Positions 45,101-58,421 are shown, counted from the first letter of the stretch. The stretch is 64,000 nt of DNA from Filosporella fistucella (GCA_030077755.1 JAQJZZ010000004.1:1984001-2048000), one strand, 5' to 3'. A program made the numbers and translations. The notes: generated by a model not told the origin, from the letters alone.

Positions 45101-47700
45101 TTCGGAGGCGCTCTCTCCTTGAAGGAAGCTAAGAAGGACTCCTATTATGACATTCTGCAAATCCTGCTAGAAGCCGGTATGCGTGGCGAAGGTGTGGATA
45201 ACGCTTTAGTGGAGGCCGTCAGAGAGGGAGACCCGAACATCAAAATGACCCAACTACTGGTGGCCAACGGAGCTTCAGTTGACTGGCATGATGGCGAAGC
45301 GGTAGACATAGCAGCAAAGACTGCATCGATCGAAACCTTGAATTTGCTACTAGGACGCAAGCCTCCTCAACATGTCCTGGCTCGAGCATGGAGATCCGCC
45401 GTCACACTTGCCGAGGAACAGCGATTTCAAGTGATTGACAAGCTCCTCCAAGCTGGAAAGGCAATCGATAACCATGTCGCAAAAGCTCTCACTACTGCTG
45501 TCACGCAGAATCCTTCTGATCGGAAACTTGCCGAATTACTCCTTAAATACGAAGCTTTTGATCGCGGAGAATCTGTTGTCCACGCAGCAAGAGTTCTTGA
45601 TCTGAGAACACTCCAACTCTTACTTAATTCTTCTAAAGCAGCCGATTTTATCTCGCCATCATTCAAAGAAGCTATGACTACCGATATTCTATGGCAATCA
45701 GCGACCGGACTTAAGATTGTTGAATTGTTTTTGAAGAAGGGCGCGACTGGCGATGCGGTTGCTGAAGCACTTTATCAAGCCGTTGAGAAATGTGAAATTG
45801 GAGCCGAAGATCTCGCAGCTGATTTCTTGGAAGTTCTTCTTCAGTATGGTGCGGACGTTAATTACCAGCGAGGTCTGGTTCTCCAGCGTGCTGCTATGCA
45901 GGGAAACCTTCCCCTTCTGAAGAAGCTTCTCCCGACTGCCAACTCTGAGAGTAAAGCTATGGCCATTCCATACTTATTCACTGTGTCAGATGACAAAGCT
46001 AGCATCTTGAAGTCTATTGAAGCATTCCAAGAGTCGTTCTCAGACGGAGAAGAGAGCCTAGATATCACCTTTAAGCATCCGGACGAGAACCTGGAGCCCG
46101 TCTTATTCCTGGCACTCTCCCAGTTTCCTCGAGACACACAAATCCTGCGAGCTCTACTTGATGTTGGATACAATCCAAATCAATGGCAGATGTGTGGTGA
46201 TGACGAGGATGATGAAGGGGAGCCATGGCCTGTTCTTTGTTGGGCACTTGATCAACCTGAGAAGAAGATCTCAAGCGCCAATATTGAGATGCTGATTGAT
46301 ACTGGAGGTAAGTGGGCTTCACCCATAACAGTAATATACTGACTGTAAAAGCAAATATAAGCTTCAAATCGCGATCGGGCACCACTCCACTGGTACTGGC
46401 TATCCGTTATCAACGAGCAGATATCGTCGCGAAGCTTATCTCAAAAGGTGCAAATGTGACAGAGCCTGACCAAGAAGGCATCACCCCTCTCACGCTCGCA
46501 AGTTCAATGGGCAATACAACAATAATGGAAGCACTACTCGATGCAGATGCAGAGAACAATGACGGAAGTCTTCACGATGTTTCGAGACAACTGCGAATAG
46601 ATGCGATGCGCACTCTCATTAGACACGGCCACGAAGTGGATTACCCAAGCGATCGACATGGCGGTCGCAGTGCGCTTGCAGAACTATGCCTCGGAGCAGT
46701 TGACAACAACCCAAAACCAGCAAGGCTTGAAGAAGCCATCTCATGTCTCATTGCGCACGATGCAAATATTCGTTTGCAAAGAAGAGCGGGACCCGATATC
46801 GGAAAAACGATATTTCACTATGCGCTCGACTCCAGCAATCCACTATTAATACTCACTGTGCTATTAAAAATGATGTGGAAAATCATCGACGAGCCGTGCT
46901 TTCTTTTCAAGGATAAAACATACACGTACTCTCTCACCAAATACGTTGAGAAGGGATTATATGGTGGTCCCAAAGAGCAAAAACAGGATATCTTGGACCT
47001 ATTCCACAATAAGGATGCAGTCGACAGATACTGGGCAAACGACATCGAGATGCCCCAACCAGCCGACTACTGCGGTGCACCGCCTCACATCGAGCAAGAA
47101 GTCCAATTACAAAAGACAAGAGAGAAGCGTCGCAAAGAGCAGGAAGAAGACATGATGTATTCCCTGGGATTAAAGAAAACCGCTCTCGTCAAAGAGACAG
47201 AATTAATGGAGATCCAAACCGTAGCCGAAATCCAAAGAGATCAAGAAAAAGGACGCGCGGAGAGAGAACTCATCACCGCAAGGCAAGACACCATTCTCCG
47301 TCTCGAAATGCACGCCGAGTCTGAGCGGGAGCGATTCCTCTCTCAGAAACGACTTGGTGAGGTGAGACATCAGAAAGCATTAGGAGATGTACAGATAAGT
47401 ACCCAACGAGCGATTAAAGAAGAACAGGCAGAAATGGATAGGACGAAGAGTATGATGCAGATTGAGTTTCTGGATAAGAAGATTGGGCTTGAGAATGAGG
47501 GTGTTAGGGCTAGACTGGCGATTGAGGGGTCTGCTTTCCAGGATCAGGATCGGGTTATGATGAGGCAGCATGAGCGGGAGTTGGCGAGGTTGAAGACGCA
47601 GAAGCAGTTGGTGGATAGTCAGACGACGCTTGCGGGTAGTTTTCAGAGCGCGGGGGTTAATCAGAGACAGATTGGGTATATTACTGGGGAACTGTCTTAG
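42127..47700 (+). CDS. Giant ankyrin-repeat protein with C-terminal coiled coil
   Basis: Three exons (42127-42706, 42762-46307, 46352-47700) give at least 1824 aa. After a basic N-terminal helix-rich region, some 25-35 divergent ankyrin-like repeats run from about residue 140 to 1600. They have alternating forms such as LLLQAGADVNCHDG, a central cluster without the canonical TPLH, and more canonical repeats near 1380-1480 (TPLVLAIRYQ, TPLTLASS). Residues about 1620-1800 form a highly charged coiled coil (EKRRKEQEED; RERFLSQKR). No NACHT, HET or kinase domain is visible. Ankyrin arrays mediate protein binding, so a scaffold is inferred. It is convergent with a HET-domain gene only 192 nt away. 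An N-terminal extension is likely. Confidence 0.8.
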
Positions 47701-47892
47701 ATTGAATATGGAGTTAGGGAATTAGGTTGGTTTCGAGGATTAGGAGGGATATATAATGTATGGATGGTTTGACGATCTGGGATCTAAATGGTATGGGAGG
47801 GCATAGCAGGCGTCTTACGAATCTCTTTGATTGTTATATATACCAATTCAATACAAATATCACTCCCCCTATCTCACCTATTCTCTACCCCA

Positions 47893-49639
47893 CTATAAAG
47901 TATACGACTTCTGTCTTCCCTCCTCCACCTCAATCAACGGTCTCCTCCTCTCTTCCAAACTAGCTCTCCTCTTCTCAATTCCATTCTCCCAACCAACCTC
48001 AATCTCAATTTTATACACTCCCTCTCCCCTCTCAACCCCGATTTTAACTTTCGCATCTACAACCATCACATTCGGCATCCTCACTTTCGCTCTATCACTC
48101 CCTCCTTTCCTATCTACTATATCAGTAAATACAGCCTGATCTAATCTTTGCACATGATGCACAGGAAGCATAATCTCGACACATAATTTTTGGTCTAACA
48201 TTCTCGCCACCAGCAAAAAAATGCCAAAATCTTCATTCGTGAAATATAATGCTGAGACCTCGTTTTCTTTTAACGCAGGTCGAGAAATATATCCAGCAAA
48301 TTCATTCGGTAGCCAGGGGATTTGTTTCTCGCCTGTTTGTCGTTGTGCAGGGAAGAATCCAGTATCGAAGATGTGTTGCATAGGAATAATGATTTTAGAT
48401 GGCGAGTTTGTCTGAGATGGTGTATGAGATGGTTGTTTGAAATATATTATCCTCGTCTCTGTAGCTGAATTTCTTGATTTCCTTGCTCGATAACTGATGA
48501 GTCGATCTTCCCTTTTAGCTTCCCATTCCTCATCCGAGTCTCTATATCCCCTCGTCCTCTCTATCTTCAACGCCAAAAAGACTTTCGGGTCAGTGAACCT
48601 GGTGCATTGTAATGGCGCGACGAAAACCTCTCTCTTCTCATCTTCATCTTGATCATCATATCCCCATCCCTCAACCATCAATTCAATTCTCAACCCTCTA
48701 TTCGTCATTTCCCACTCTCTACTCCTTCCTCCCCTCACAAGTCTAATATCTCCACACCCCTTAAAGGCATCTACACTCCCTGCCAACAATCCACCCTCTG
48801 CAACACCTTCCCACGCGAAAAGCGATTCATCATCCGTCCTCTTCAAAATCTCTTCTTGCAGTCTTCTAAAAGCATTTCTTTCTCCCTCACCATACAAAAC
48901 CCCCATACTGACCCCAAAAATCCCCATGAGAGCATACGCTCTATCCTCTCTCTCCGCCTTCCTCCCAGCCGCCCAACTCATTTTCACAGCTATACATTCC
49001 TCTCTCCATTTTTCCAAGTCCTTAATGCCTGTAATCTCCTCAACCAACGGTCTTAAACTAGCTTTCGTACCTATTTCTATCCAATCAGAGGTATAAAACT
49101 CCACGTGTCGGGGAAATAAAAGTTCGGGAAGTGTCCAGGAACGGGAAAACCATTTGCTAGTTCGGAAAAAAGAGTTTTTGTCAGAGGGAGAAACGGGAGA
49201 GGGAACGTCTGAGAGATAGACGTAGCAGGTTTGTGAGTTGGTGTAGTAGGTTGCCATTGCGTTTATAGATTCTGAGAGTTCGGCGGGAGAGGTCTTGGAG
49301 ATGCAGCAGGTGTCTATCCACTATTTTTATCAATATTTTTCCTCTTCACAACATAATCCTTTCAATATCCGTTCATTACTTCCATTCCATGTATATCCTG
49401 ATCGAATAGAGAGATAGTGAAGGAAGGGCACATACAACATACTGCCAACCATCCCTGGCAGCCTGTGCACAACACCCCGTGATTTTCCTCCACGCAGGCG
49501 TCAGCGTCCCGCGATCCTCAAGCATTTCCTCGTATGTAATCTCGTGTCCCTCCCATGTGTGAGATAGTATCGCATATAAAGGGATTTGAGAACCAGTGAA
49601 CTCATGGAGAGTTAGTGTTGAGGTATGGATTAGTCGCAT
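47893..49639 (-). CDS. HET-domain protein (heterokaryon incompatibility type)
   Basis: Two exons (49436-49639, 47893-49320) give 543 aa. The first ~150 residues carry the HET domain: YAILSHTWEG, then a phase-0 intron exactly before WIDTCCISK, then INAMATYYTNSQTCYVYLSDV, WFSRSWTLPELLFP and AYALMGIFGV..GVLYGEG. The remaining ~350 residues, mostly beta-rich, are not assigned. HET proteins trigger programmed cell death on recognition of non-self in filamentous ascomycetes. The gene converges on the ankyrin gene (192 nt apart). Whether it has an incompatibility partner nearby is not known. Confidence 0.92.
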
Positions 49640-50450
49640 GATGTATTTGTCTTAGATTCTGAAATCAACCACAAATTTAAAATTTCAACTACTCTTGTGA
49701 AAAGAAGAAAGAAATTAAGATTTAAATATGAAATAAAATTTTATGATAGAGTGAAAGAAAAGGAAAGAGAAAGAGAAAGAGAATGGAATGGAATAATGTT
49801 CAAATCACCTGCTTCATGAAATCGTGGTCGAGGTGAGTTGACGTGTTCATGCGTGCAGGTGGATTTGCGGGAGGAGGGGGCTTAGCGAGGGACCCCTTAT
49901 TGGGTGGATATATGCGGGAGAGACGCGACGGAAATGTCTTCTCCCTTCCGCGGCGGGAGATATATACCTGTTTCTGATCCAAATGATATTTAGGTACCTT
50001 AGTATTGGGTTTGTGGTTATTGGATATCAAGTATTCGTTATATTTCGAATTAAAAGCCAAGGAGGGGAGGGAGGTCTGGGGTTTATAGACGACACGTGAT
50101 TTTGGGATATTGGGGCGAGGACGAGTTGACCGCCACAGCTCGAGGGATTTCGCTTTTCTGGTACGGATATCTAGAAGTCGTTCAGTAAGTGAGGAGGGAA
50201 GAGGTTTGGAATGGGCATTGATGAGAAAGAAATAGTAGAGATCTAGGAGACATACCTGCCGTCGAATGTTCAAACCCGCTGGGGAAAAAACAATGAGATA
50301 GAGGTGCTACTGATGATCCGTACTAATTTCCCGTAAGCAGTTCCGATTAAAAAAAATCGAGGCTCTGTTGTACATATGTTTGATTTCCATCAGAGGCAAT
50401 CGATTCGCCATTCCACTCCAAATAACCCTCCACCAAACTCCCAACCAAAT
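49640..50450. other. Intergenic region upstream of the HET gene
   Basis: About 0.8 kb. A minus-strand frame (49800-50273, no ATG start, Lys/Arg/Pro-rich, 157 codons) has no domain and is not supported as a gene. A purine-rich GAAAGAGAAA tract lies at 49750-49790. The HET promoter should lie here. Confidence 0.45.
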
Positions 50451-52167
50451 TCAAATCGTAGCCATCCTCGCGATCCCCAAATCCGTCTCATCACTCTTCG
50501 GACTCTTCCCATTAACATAAAGCCAAAGCCTACTCAAATTCTTAACCTTAAACTCAACATCATTCTCTAACCCTGTCATCCCTCTCCCCGCCCCAAATAG
50601 ATCTCCCACCCCGGAGGAAGAAGGACTCATATCCCTAAGTAGCACCTCTCTCTCGCCATTAACCAATGGCTCACCATGTGCACCCAAATAACTAATTTCC
50701 ACGCCCTCTCTCTCATCACTACTCTCATCTGCTATTCCCATCTCTAATATCGATTCCATGAACTCACTTCCCTCTTCATCTACACCTTCAAACCCACTAT
50801 TTCCAATCCCACCTCTCAAATGAGGATTAGAAGTAGGAGCAGCTTTCTTAAGCGGAAACATATTGTCGAGATAATGCTGATTGAATTGGTGTCCCTCGCC
50901 TACTCGTTCGAAGACTCGGCCCATGAAGCGGGGTGAGGAGGGAGAAAGATTGAAGTTGCATGTGAAATGCAAAACGCCCCAACGAGCGACGAAATCGGAT
51001 GTGTGAGCATAATGTTCGATATATCTGATTGCTTTTCCGGAACTGGATTCTAGTTTATGGTTTCTTAGTCGGGTCGTTTCGTTTGTGCTGTTTATGGGTG
51101 CGTCACCGCCACTTCCGAATTGTTCAGGTGGCGTAAGTGGGTCGTGGTAGTTTACTGTAGTAGTGATGCGTGTTGTCGAAGGGAGGGTGGGATGTCTTAG
51201 TGCAGCTGATTGGGAAAGGAGATGAGAATGCGGATTATTGAAGTGGTTCGCTGCATTGCCGAATGTGTACACTTCCAATTTCGAGAGTAGATCCTGTGGA
51301 ACTTCTTGTAGTAACCAGTCGATGATCATGCCTCCTTCGATAGCACCCTGGGAGTGGAGGATAAACACTACTTTGGTCAAAGTGGGGTCGTAAAGAGTGC
51401 TTTTCACCACGGCATAACCACCTCTGATATCTTGCGTTGCGTAGTTGAAATTGCGCTGAATTAGACATTGAAGAACGTCGAAAATGATCCCGTTGCTATT
51501 GAAGTGTCAGTGAGGACATGTGACCTGTCATATTTCCACTTCCTGAATGTTGAAGAGCAGTTGCACAGATCAGTAAAAACTTACGTATTGTTGTGAACGC
51601 CCAACACCGGTCTCCCGAACGTGAGAGCCAGTCTATCCACATTCGACTGAAGCCAGTGTTTCCTACCTACATCAGCAAATATCCTCCTTCCACCCCCCAT
51701 ACTCATACTCACCCAACAGCAACCCCATTCAAAAAGATCCATTTCTCATGCTTAAACTCTTCCCTCCTCCCCGCAAACCTCTCACCCGACTCAACCCTCG
51801 CCTCCCCTCCATTAAGCAGCCAACAAATCGCCTGATTAACGAGCAAAAACGCAGTTACTCCGAGTAGCACCGACCAGACAGGGAAGAACACCCAGAGTGG
51901 AATACTGAGTATGAATGGGAGTTGCATACATATCAGTATGAGATGAAGGAACATATCCCTTAGATTCGCGGCAGAGGGGTAGAGCTCGCATAGTTCGCCT
52001 GAGGATTGAGGGGAGAGAGGGAAGACGATGAATGGGAGGAACAGGAAGAATGAGAATGCGGATGAGATGTCATGGCGGAGGAGAGCGAGAGGTGATCCGG
52101 TGTAGGAATGGGGAATTATCTTCGTCCCTCCAACTTGGGAGCCGTAGAATTTGGTATGTGGAGACAT
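50451..52167 (-). CDS. Membrane-linked alpha/beta-hydrolase-like protein
   Basis: Three exons (51713-52167, 51585-51662, 50451-51495) give 525 aa. The N-terminal third has about three to four hydrophobic helices (SSAFSFFLFLPFIVFPL, MFLHLILICMQLPFIL, LWVFFPVWSVLLGVTAFLLV). It is followed by an alpha/beta-hydrolase-like core with a VVFILHSQGA nucleophile elbow (Ser about 226, in H-S-Q-G rather than G-x-S-x-G), a YTFGNAANHF strand and YHDPLTP, which could hold the acid. A C-terminal His lies in EHYAHTSDFVARWG. This pattern is common in uncharacterised fungal membrane lipase-like proteins. Activity is inferred, not shown. Confidence 0.75.
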
Positions 52168-52896
52168 TTTCGCCGTTGTCCTTCCCCTTTCCTCTACTCT
52201 TCTCTTCCCTGATGGAAATCAAAGAATAGTAACCAGCCCTCTCAATAATTCCACATCAAATCCAAAATGAATAAACTCAGCCCACAACAACGCACCAAAA
52301 TTCAAATAGAATGGAACCAAAAACAATGAAAATGCAAAATTGAGAAATGGACGACAAACAAAAAGTAATATACCCTCCCGGCAACCATGTCACACCAGTA
52401 GCCTAGCACGCCCAGCGCCCAAAATAAGAGAACGGTGTCTTATTGTCTCAGCACTCAGCCTTGGGAGCACGACCCCTGACCTCTTCTGACCTCCATCACC
52501 GGACTCGCACCAATCAGCTGCCGGAGACGTAAAGCTGAGTGATCAGGTGCCAGGATTGGCGGGAGGGAGATGTAGAGGCATGTTGATCTTGGGTGAGATG
52601 GGAGGCTGGAGGCTTTGCATCGGTGTGAGATTTCGGGTTAGGAAATGATGGTTTTAACGATGGGTAAATTGATGAATGGTGAGGGTACTTGGAAGTGGAT
52701 AAGTGGCCAAGGCCTTGGCACGTGATGGGTATGGACGTCATAATAAGGCAAACGATGGAGTTCTAGAATGCAACCTGCAAATAACTACCTCACCCTGCTC
52801 ACACATCTCATGGAAAATATATATTCGAATGCAAGAACTATGTTCACGAAACTTAGGTCCGCTCCACTCTATGCACATTTACATCCAAATCCCGCT
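52168..52896. other. Intergenic region
   Basis: About 0.7 kb with no supportable gene; it should carry the hydrolase promoter and the VPS41 3' end. Confidence 0.5.
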
Positions 52897-55800
52897 TTAT
52901 AATTCTACATCAGGCGCACAAACAGGGCACCCATCTCGAATCTTGTCCCTCAGCAATCTAGCATGCGTGACCTTTGCACCAACGCTATGCGTAGCAACCC
53001 ATTCTCCATTCTCGTCTAATTCCACCTCTGGAGGCGTGATCGGTCTACTCTCATTCTTGAAACTCAAAAGGTGACTAAGATGATAAACATGACCACAAGC
53101 AAACCCTACGAGAGTCTCCATTTCGTGATCGGAAAATGGTTCATGGCATGCAACGCAATGACCGGGCTTGGGTTCTGGTGTGGTTTGGTTTTCTGTAAAT
53201 TCCTTCGCAGTTTCAGACATGGCAGCCCCATCGGTGTTGGTAGGGATATCAGATGCTGCGACGTCGACATGGTCATCTGGCTTGTGAATAACGTCGAATC
53301 TCACACCTTTTCGCTGACCAGACCGAAGCGTATTTTGAGCCATTGCAACTTCGCCTCGAAGTACTTTTGCTACCCCAGAGCTGATACTGTGTTGGATGTC
53401 GTGTTCTCTAATCATGCGGCTGAGCCCTTCTCGAAGGCCCTCAATCTCTAACCCTTCTGGAATGCGTCGAACTAGTTTTATAGGATTGATGGCGGTTCCT
53501 ACTTCCTCTAGTAATCCGCGGATGAAACGAGGTTTGTCCATTGAATAGTTAAGCAAATCCTCCCAGAGATCTGCGTCATCTTGCTCCTTCACAAATGATA
53601 TTGCTTGTGAAACATCCGCCAGTCGGTCGATAATAAGCGACAGTGCTCGTTTTGTTTCACCAGTCTTGGAATATAAGAACACAAGTTCAGGGATGAAATC
53701 CCTCTCCTCGCATTCTTGAAGTGCCTGAAAAATGGTTAGCAACGTAAAAGAACTAGTTTTATTCAACTTACCTTTTCGAAAGTATAAAAAGTCGAAGACT
53801 TGAGAAAGTCCATCAATAAAGGTCGATCGTAACGGGCAAATAACTGAACAGCTAGATCTGCGAGATCATCAACAAGAGATTTGCTTTCAGATATCAAGCG
53901 ATCTCTGTTCTCTCCCTGATGCTCCTCAATTCCCTCTCCATCCCACAATGATTTCAAGTAGAAGAATAAATACAGAGTCATGTTTTTCGCCTCGAGTTGC
54001 TCAACAACAGTCTGTGGTCGGACCAGGCCATGTTGTGCTTCATTGACAAGTAATGATATCGGTTCAGAAGTCAACTCCCGTAACTCCTCGATCGATGCGC
54101 TTCTCTTTTGCTCCTTGGAGACGCGAAGTAGAATGAGACCAGGAATATCGTCAGCAACGGCATCAACCAGATGATAATCCTTAATTATAGACATCGCGGC
54201 GTCAGCGTCTTGAAGTTTGATGAAACATTTCAAGGCTTCTCGAGGTCGACCACCGGCCACATGAAGCTTTCCTAAGCTCTCCATCACAATCCGCCAGTCT
54301 CTTCCCACTTCGCCATCTTCGACGCTGTCCTCACGGACATCTCTGTATTTGAGCTGGTTCTCCAGCACAGTGGTAACGCTTTTGATTTCGAAAAGATCCG
54401 GCGACCAAAGCTCAAGCAACTCCCTCACCCTTGGTCGGTTGCGAGCGATGTAGTGCCCAAGAATGACTTCATAGATTTCCGACTTTAAAGGCGGTCGCAT
54501 TTGTGTAGTTGGAATAAAATTGGTAATCTCATCAAACTTCCCGGCACCAACGAAAATGTAGACGAAATCCTCCCATTGTTGCGGTGTACCCAGGACTTTA
54601 CCACAGACCTTTCCGGCATTAATCCAGTCATCAGCCTTAATTAGTTGTTGTATCCATAGTTCCCCAACACGACGTTTCTCTTTTTCAACAGCTGAATTGA
54701 TCACCTTGCTAGCAGAATCGACCGTAGATGCAGTATCTTCGAAAAAGTCATCACTGCTTCCCTGAGCTCGATCAGGAGTTGCTGGACCGATTTCTGCCAG
54801 CTTTTCTGGGGATAAAGCAATAACTTCTGGATGCTCGTCAATCAATTCCCATGCTTGTTGGTTCTTCTCATGCTCCAAAAGCCACGAGAGATGATCAGAC
54901 AGGTCTCTTTTTGTTGATAGTATACAATCATACGGGCTATGTATGAATATCTTCATTCCCTGGGCTGACATATGAGGGTGTAAATTTAGAGCCCTTGGGA
55001 CCGACATGCCACGCGCCGTACTGGTTACGCTCTGCTTAGCGTCTGAATTCTTACTGCCATTGCTGTGTGTACTGGCGCTGGAACTAAGTAGATTCGTAGC
55101 GTTGACAGTGGCATTCCACATCCCGCTTCCCATACCACTCAGAGACTCAAGCATACCTCGTGATGTCTGAGGCAACGGTATTGCTCGGGCTGCTGGTAAA
55201 ACGGCCATATGATAGTCTGTTGCTGATAACCTCTCAAAACGGCTGACGGTCAAAGTATCAGTGTCAACCTCCTCAGAGGTGTTCAGGTCAATGAGTCGTA
55301 GTTCAGGCGAGAGAGCATTTTGGCGTCTCCGGATACCACCTGACGGCTCGCTTCCAGTTGATGTTGTGGAAAGTTTAGATTTATGCCCTTTGGGAGGCTG
55401 TTCCTTTTCCTCATCCTCGTCGGGTGTAATATAAGCAAGTACAAGAAGTAAAGTTGGGGTATATAACGACAATCCAGAAATAATGCAATCAACGCGTAAT
55501 CTACTAAAGGTCAGAGTTGAGTGGGTTGAAAGAATTAAAGACCTACATTTTGATGATTTCAGGCCATCCAACCGTTCTCTCTCCTACGTTCTTGCCAGTT
55601 CCTACGCCCCCTGGATGAACATTGACGATCCAGATGGTTCCACCCCAGCCAATGAGTAGCTTTTCTATTCGCATGCTAGTTTTGGTAGCTTGCTGTCTCA
55701 GTTTTGCCGTGGCGGGAGAAGAAACAGCTGTTTCTCTCGATTTGTCTTCTTCGTCTGTTTCAAGGCTCTTTTCATCAATCCACTCCACTCGCGCTTTCCA

Positions 55801-56907
55801 AACACTTGCCATCTCTTCCCATCCATTTTCTTGTGGCCGATCGATATGGCCAATCCTCCTCCATGCGAGCTCCGAATCAGCGCTTTCCAGATGCAAATTG
55901 GATCGCATAATTTTGATGCCGTGTTCATTGACCCATGCCACATATTTTCCAGTTAAGGACCATTTGATAGTGCTGATCGTCCCCTCACCCGAGTGAAGTA
56001 CAGTATCTTTTCCTGCATTCCCTCCAAGCCCAATAGTCCCTAGCCAACCAGATGCAGTTGCTGCAGCTGAGCCTGTGGTTGTAGATGTAGAGCTTGTCCC
56101 GGAACGACCACCAACTGTGAGAACTAAATTCCCAGCTAAACCTCCAGATATGTAAGAACGATCATTTTTGTAATCTGGTGATAGAGCAACGGCTTGCACA
56201 GGTCTAGCAAAGTTTCGCAATTGAACATCCTTCACATCAACTAATGAAGCAACGCATACATTCCCATCGATTGAGGAGGTCGCTATGTAGATGGCATTAG
56301 ATGGGTTGTTGGGCACAATGGGGGTTTTCGGAGTTCGCGGGCCTTGTGCAGTAGAAGCTTCCGATGTTACTGAAGGAGCTCGCTGAGGAGTATGGGTCTG
56401 TGATACTAGTCGAGTGATACCTGGAGGAATGGCACTAGGTAAGGGCGGAGGAAATGGTGATATGGAGATACTTGAGATGGAGGCGGAGTGCGCATGGTAG
56501 ACTCGCAGAGACTGAAATGAAGGCAGCGACAGGACATGCTATTCTATAATCAGCATACAAGGTTCGGATCGTCGTATAGAAATAGTCCTTACAATATTTC
56601 CATTATGAGTCCCTATGATCTGGCATATTTAGTAGCGTTTCCAAACACCACCTCAACACGGGCTTACCATCTTATCGCCAGCAACCAGGAAAGTGCTCGT
56701 AGCATCTCCATTGCGATATACCGGACCCAAATTACTTGTTAGTCGAGCATATTTCAGCTTGGGCTCGTCCTCTTCTTCGTCGTCATCGTCGTCCACGTCG
56801 CTCTCCTCACTCTCATCTTCCTCCTCAACCGTGTCCCCCTTATCGCGACTCGATTCTTCATCCTTCGTGATTTTTGTGTCGCCTTGTTCCTGGGACTCCT
56901 CTGCCAT
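52897..56907 (-). CDS. VPS41: VPS41, HOPS-complex subunit for vacuolar fusion
   Basis: Five exons (56668-56907, 56593-56619, 55547-56538, 53772-55500, 52897-53724) give 1271 aa. An acidic N-terminus (EEEDESEESDVDDDDDEEE) leads into a WD40-type propeller (about 55-480, LVAGDKM, GTHNGN). The clathrin heavy-chain repeat region covers about 660-1100, with FEKALQECEERDFIPELVFLYSKTG preserved across the last intron. A C-terminal RING-H2 (about 1186-1271) has CVACH, CGHVYHLSHL and CPVC. Together this is VPS41, the Rab7/Ypt7-binding HOPS subunit that tethers membranes to the vacuole. Exon 2 is a 27-nt micro-exon encoding IIGTHNGNI. The last acceptor of the 55.5-kb intron could shift by one codon. Confidence 0.96.
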
Positions 56908-57134
56908 GGCGGCGCACTCTCCCGATCACATTTGGTGTTGTTGGCAAGGGACGGTACAACTCAGGTTTGGACGTCAACCTGGAGCTCTAGCTTAACCGAG
57001 ACCTGTGAAGCTCGGCATGGCAAGTGTTGGTTATCGATAAAAAAAGTTTAGTGATCATATCACAACGGTGCAGCAGAATTTAACGACCCACGACCTCTGC
57101 ACTTAACAGCGACTTCGAATCATATTCCAATACG
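56908..57134. promoter_or_regulatory. Shared divergent promoter, VPS41 / DUF155 gene
   Basis: Only 227 nt separate the two start codons, so the promoters must overlap or share elements. No specific motif is called. Confidence 0.6.
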
Positions 57135-58406
57135 ATGCAGAGCTTTCGTCGGCAGTTCTCAAGTCCTACCGCTCGTCGATTGTGGAATAATGGCAATGCT
57201 CGACCAAGCCCAGTCCGTTCTCTTCATGCCACAGCTGTAAATCAATTCCCTCGAAAGCGCAACTTCTTCTCCTCCAATGCGGCTCTACAGCAGGAGATTT
57301 CCACTGAGGAGGCTTTGAAAGATCTGCCACCTATCCCAAAGCGTAAACCGATACGATCACCTGCTGGAAAGACATCATTGAGACGCGTTGCAGTTGAGGC
57401 GCAACGATCTAGAGAAAGCTCCATCCGCAAGAAAGATGCTTCTCAGGATGGAGAAGGGAGCAATAGAGTCACTGCATTTTCGGTGGCAGATCAGTTCGAT
57501 ATGGAGGCTGTGACACGCATTCTACGATCCCATGGATTTCCAATTGATCCAGACAATACCGGCTTCGATTCGGATCAAGTTATACATACACGAGGGGTAA
57601 ACAATGGAGATATTTTCGTCTTCCCGTCTGGATCTCTAGTTGCATGGTCATTACAAGAGGATGTTGTGTCGGACCTTGCTACAAAGACTCTGCTACCAGC
57701 AGCATTGCATCCACATGTTGATCATATGGAAATGGAAGACCTAGAATATGCAGAAGATCCAAAACGAGAAAACAGTAGTATGAAAGGGGACGTAATTTTG
57801 CTGGGCACAAAGTCAGCGTCCCAAGGAGAGCAACCAGCGTATGGCGTATAGTCGATAGAGGTTATTCAGCTTGCTAACCTTCATAGCTCTCGAGTTGATA
57901 CAACTTTGGCGAAGATTGCGTTCTCCTCTGGTCTTGCGCGATCAACGAAATTGGCAGTTTTGGAAACAATGCTGGGAAAGTATTTCGAATCTACTCGAAC
58001 CATACCTACGATTCTATCGAAGGGCTCAAAATTACCTTTCAATCGCCGCTTCATGATGCAAAAGACTGGAGAGCTGTTGGAATTAAGGGCGCAATTGAAT
58101 CACTATTCCGAACTTACAGACTCCCTTCCCGACCTATTCTGGGACAGTCGACATGAATTAGGGTTGGAAGGATATTACGATCAGGTAGGGAGGGCGTTGG
58201 ATGTTGGGGTCAGAATCAAAACCCTGAACGAAAAGATGGATTATGCGCAAGAGATTGCGAGTATCCTTCGGCAAACCATGAGCGAAAAACATAGTATCCA
58301 CTTGGAGTGGATCATTATCATCCTAATTGCGGTCGAAGTTGGATTTGAACTCCGACGTGAGTGGAAGGAAAAAAGAGTACGGCTTGCAAACGTCAAAGAG
58401 GAATAA
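57135..58406 (+). CDS. Mitochondrial DUF155/RMND1-family protein
   Basis: Two exons (57135-57838, 57887-58406) give 407 aa. The N-terminus is basic, Ser/Arg-rich and free of acids, as expected for a mitochondrial presequence. The body has the DUF155 signature: FSVADQFDMEAV, DIFVFPSGSLVAWSL, then STKLAVLETMLGKYFE, GELLELRAQLNHYSELTD, PDLFWDSRHELGLEGYYDQV and ALDVGVRIKTLNEKMDYA. It ends with a hydrophobic helix (LEWIIIILIAVEVGFEL) near the C-terminus. This family includes human RMND1 and yeast Mrx10, inner-membrane factors supporting mitochondrial translation. Its start is 227 nt from the divergent VPS41 start. Confidence 0.9.
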
Positions 58407-58421
58407 TTACGACTCATTATC

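Noticed and set aside
49800..50273. 157-codon minus-strand frame upstream of the HET gene
   Set aside because: It lacks an ATG start, is Lys/Arg/Pro-rich and matches no domain. More likely leader or promoter sequence.
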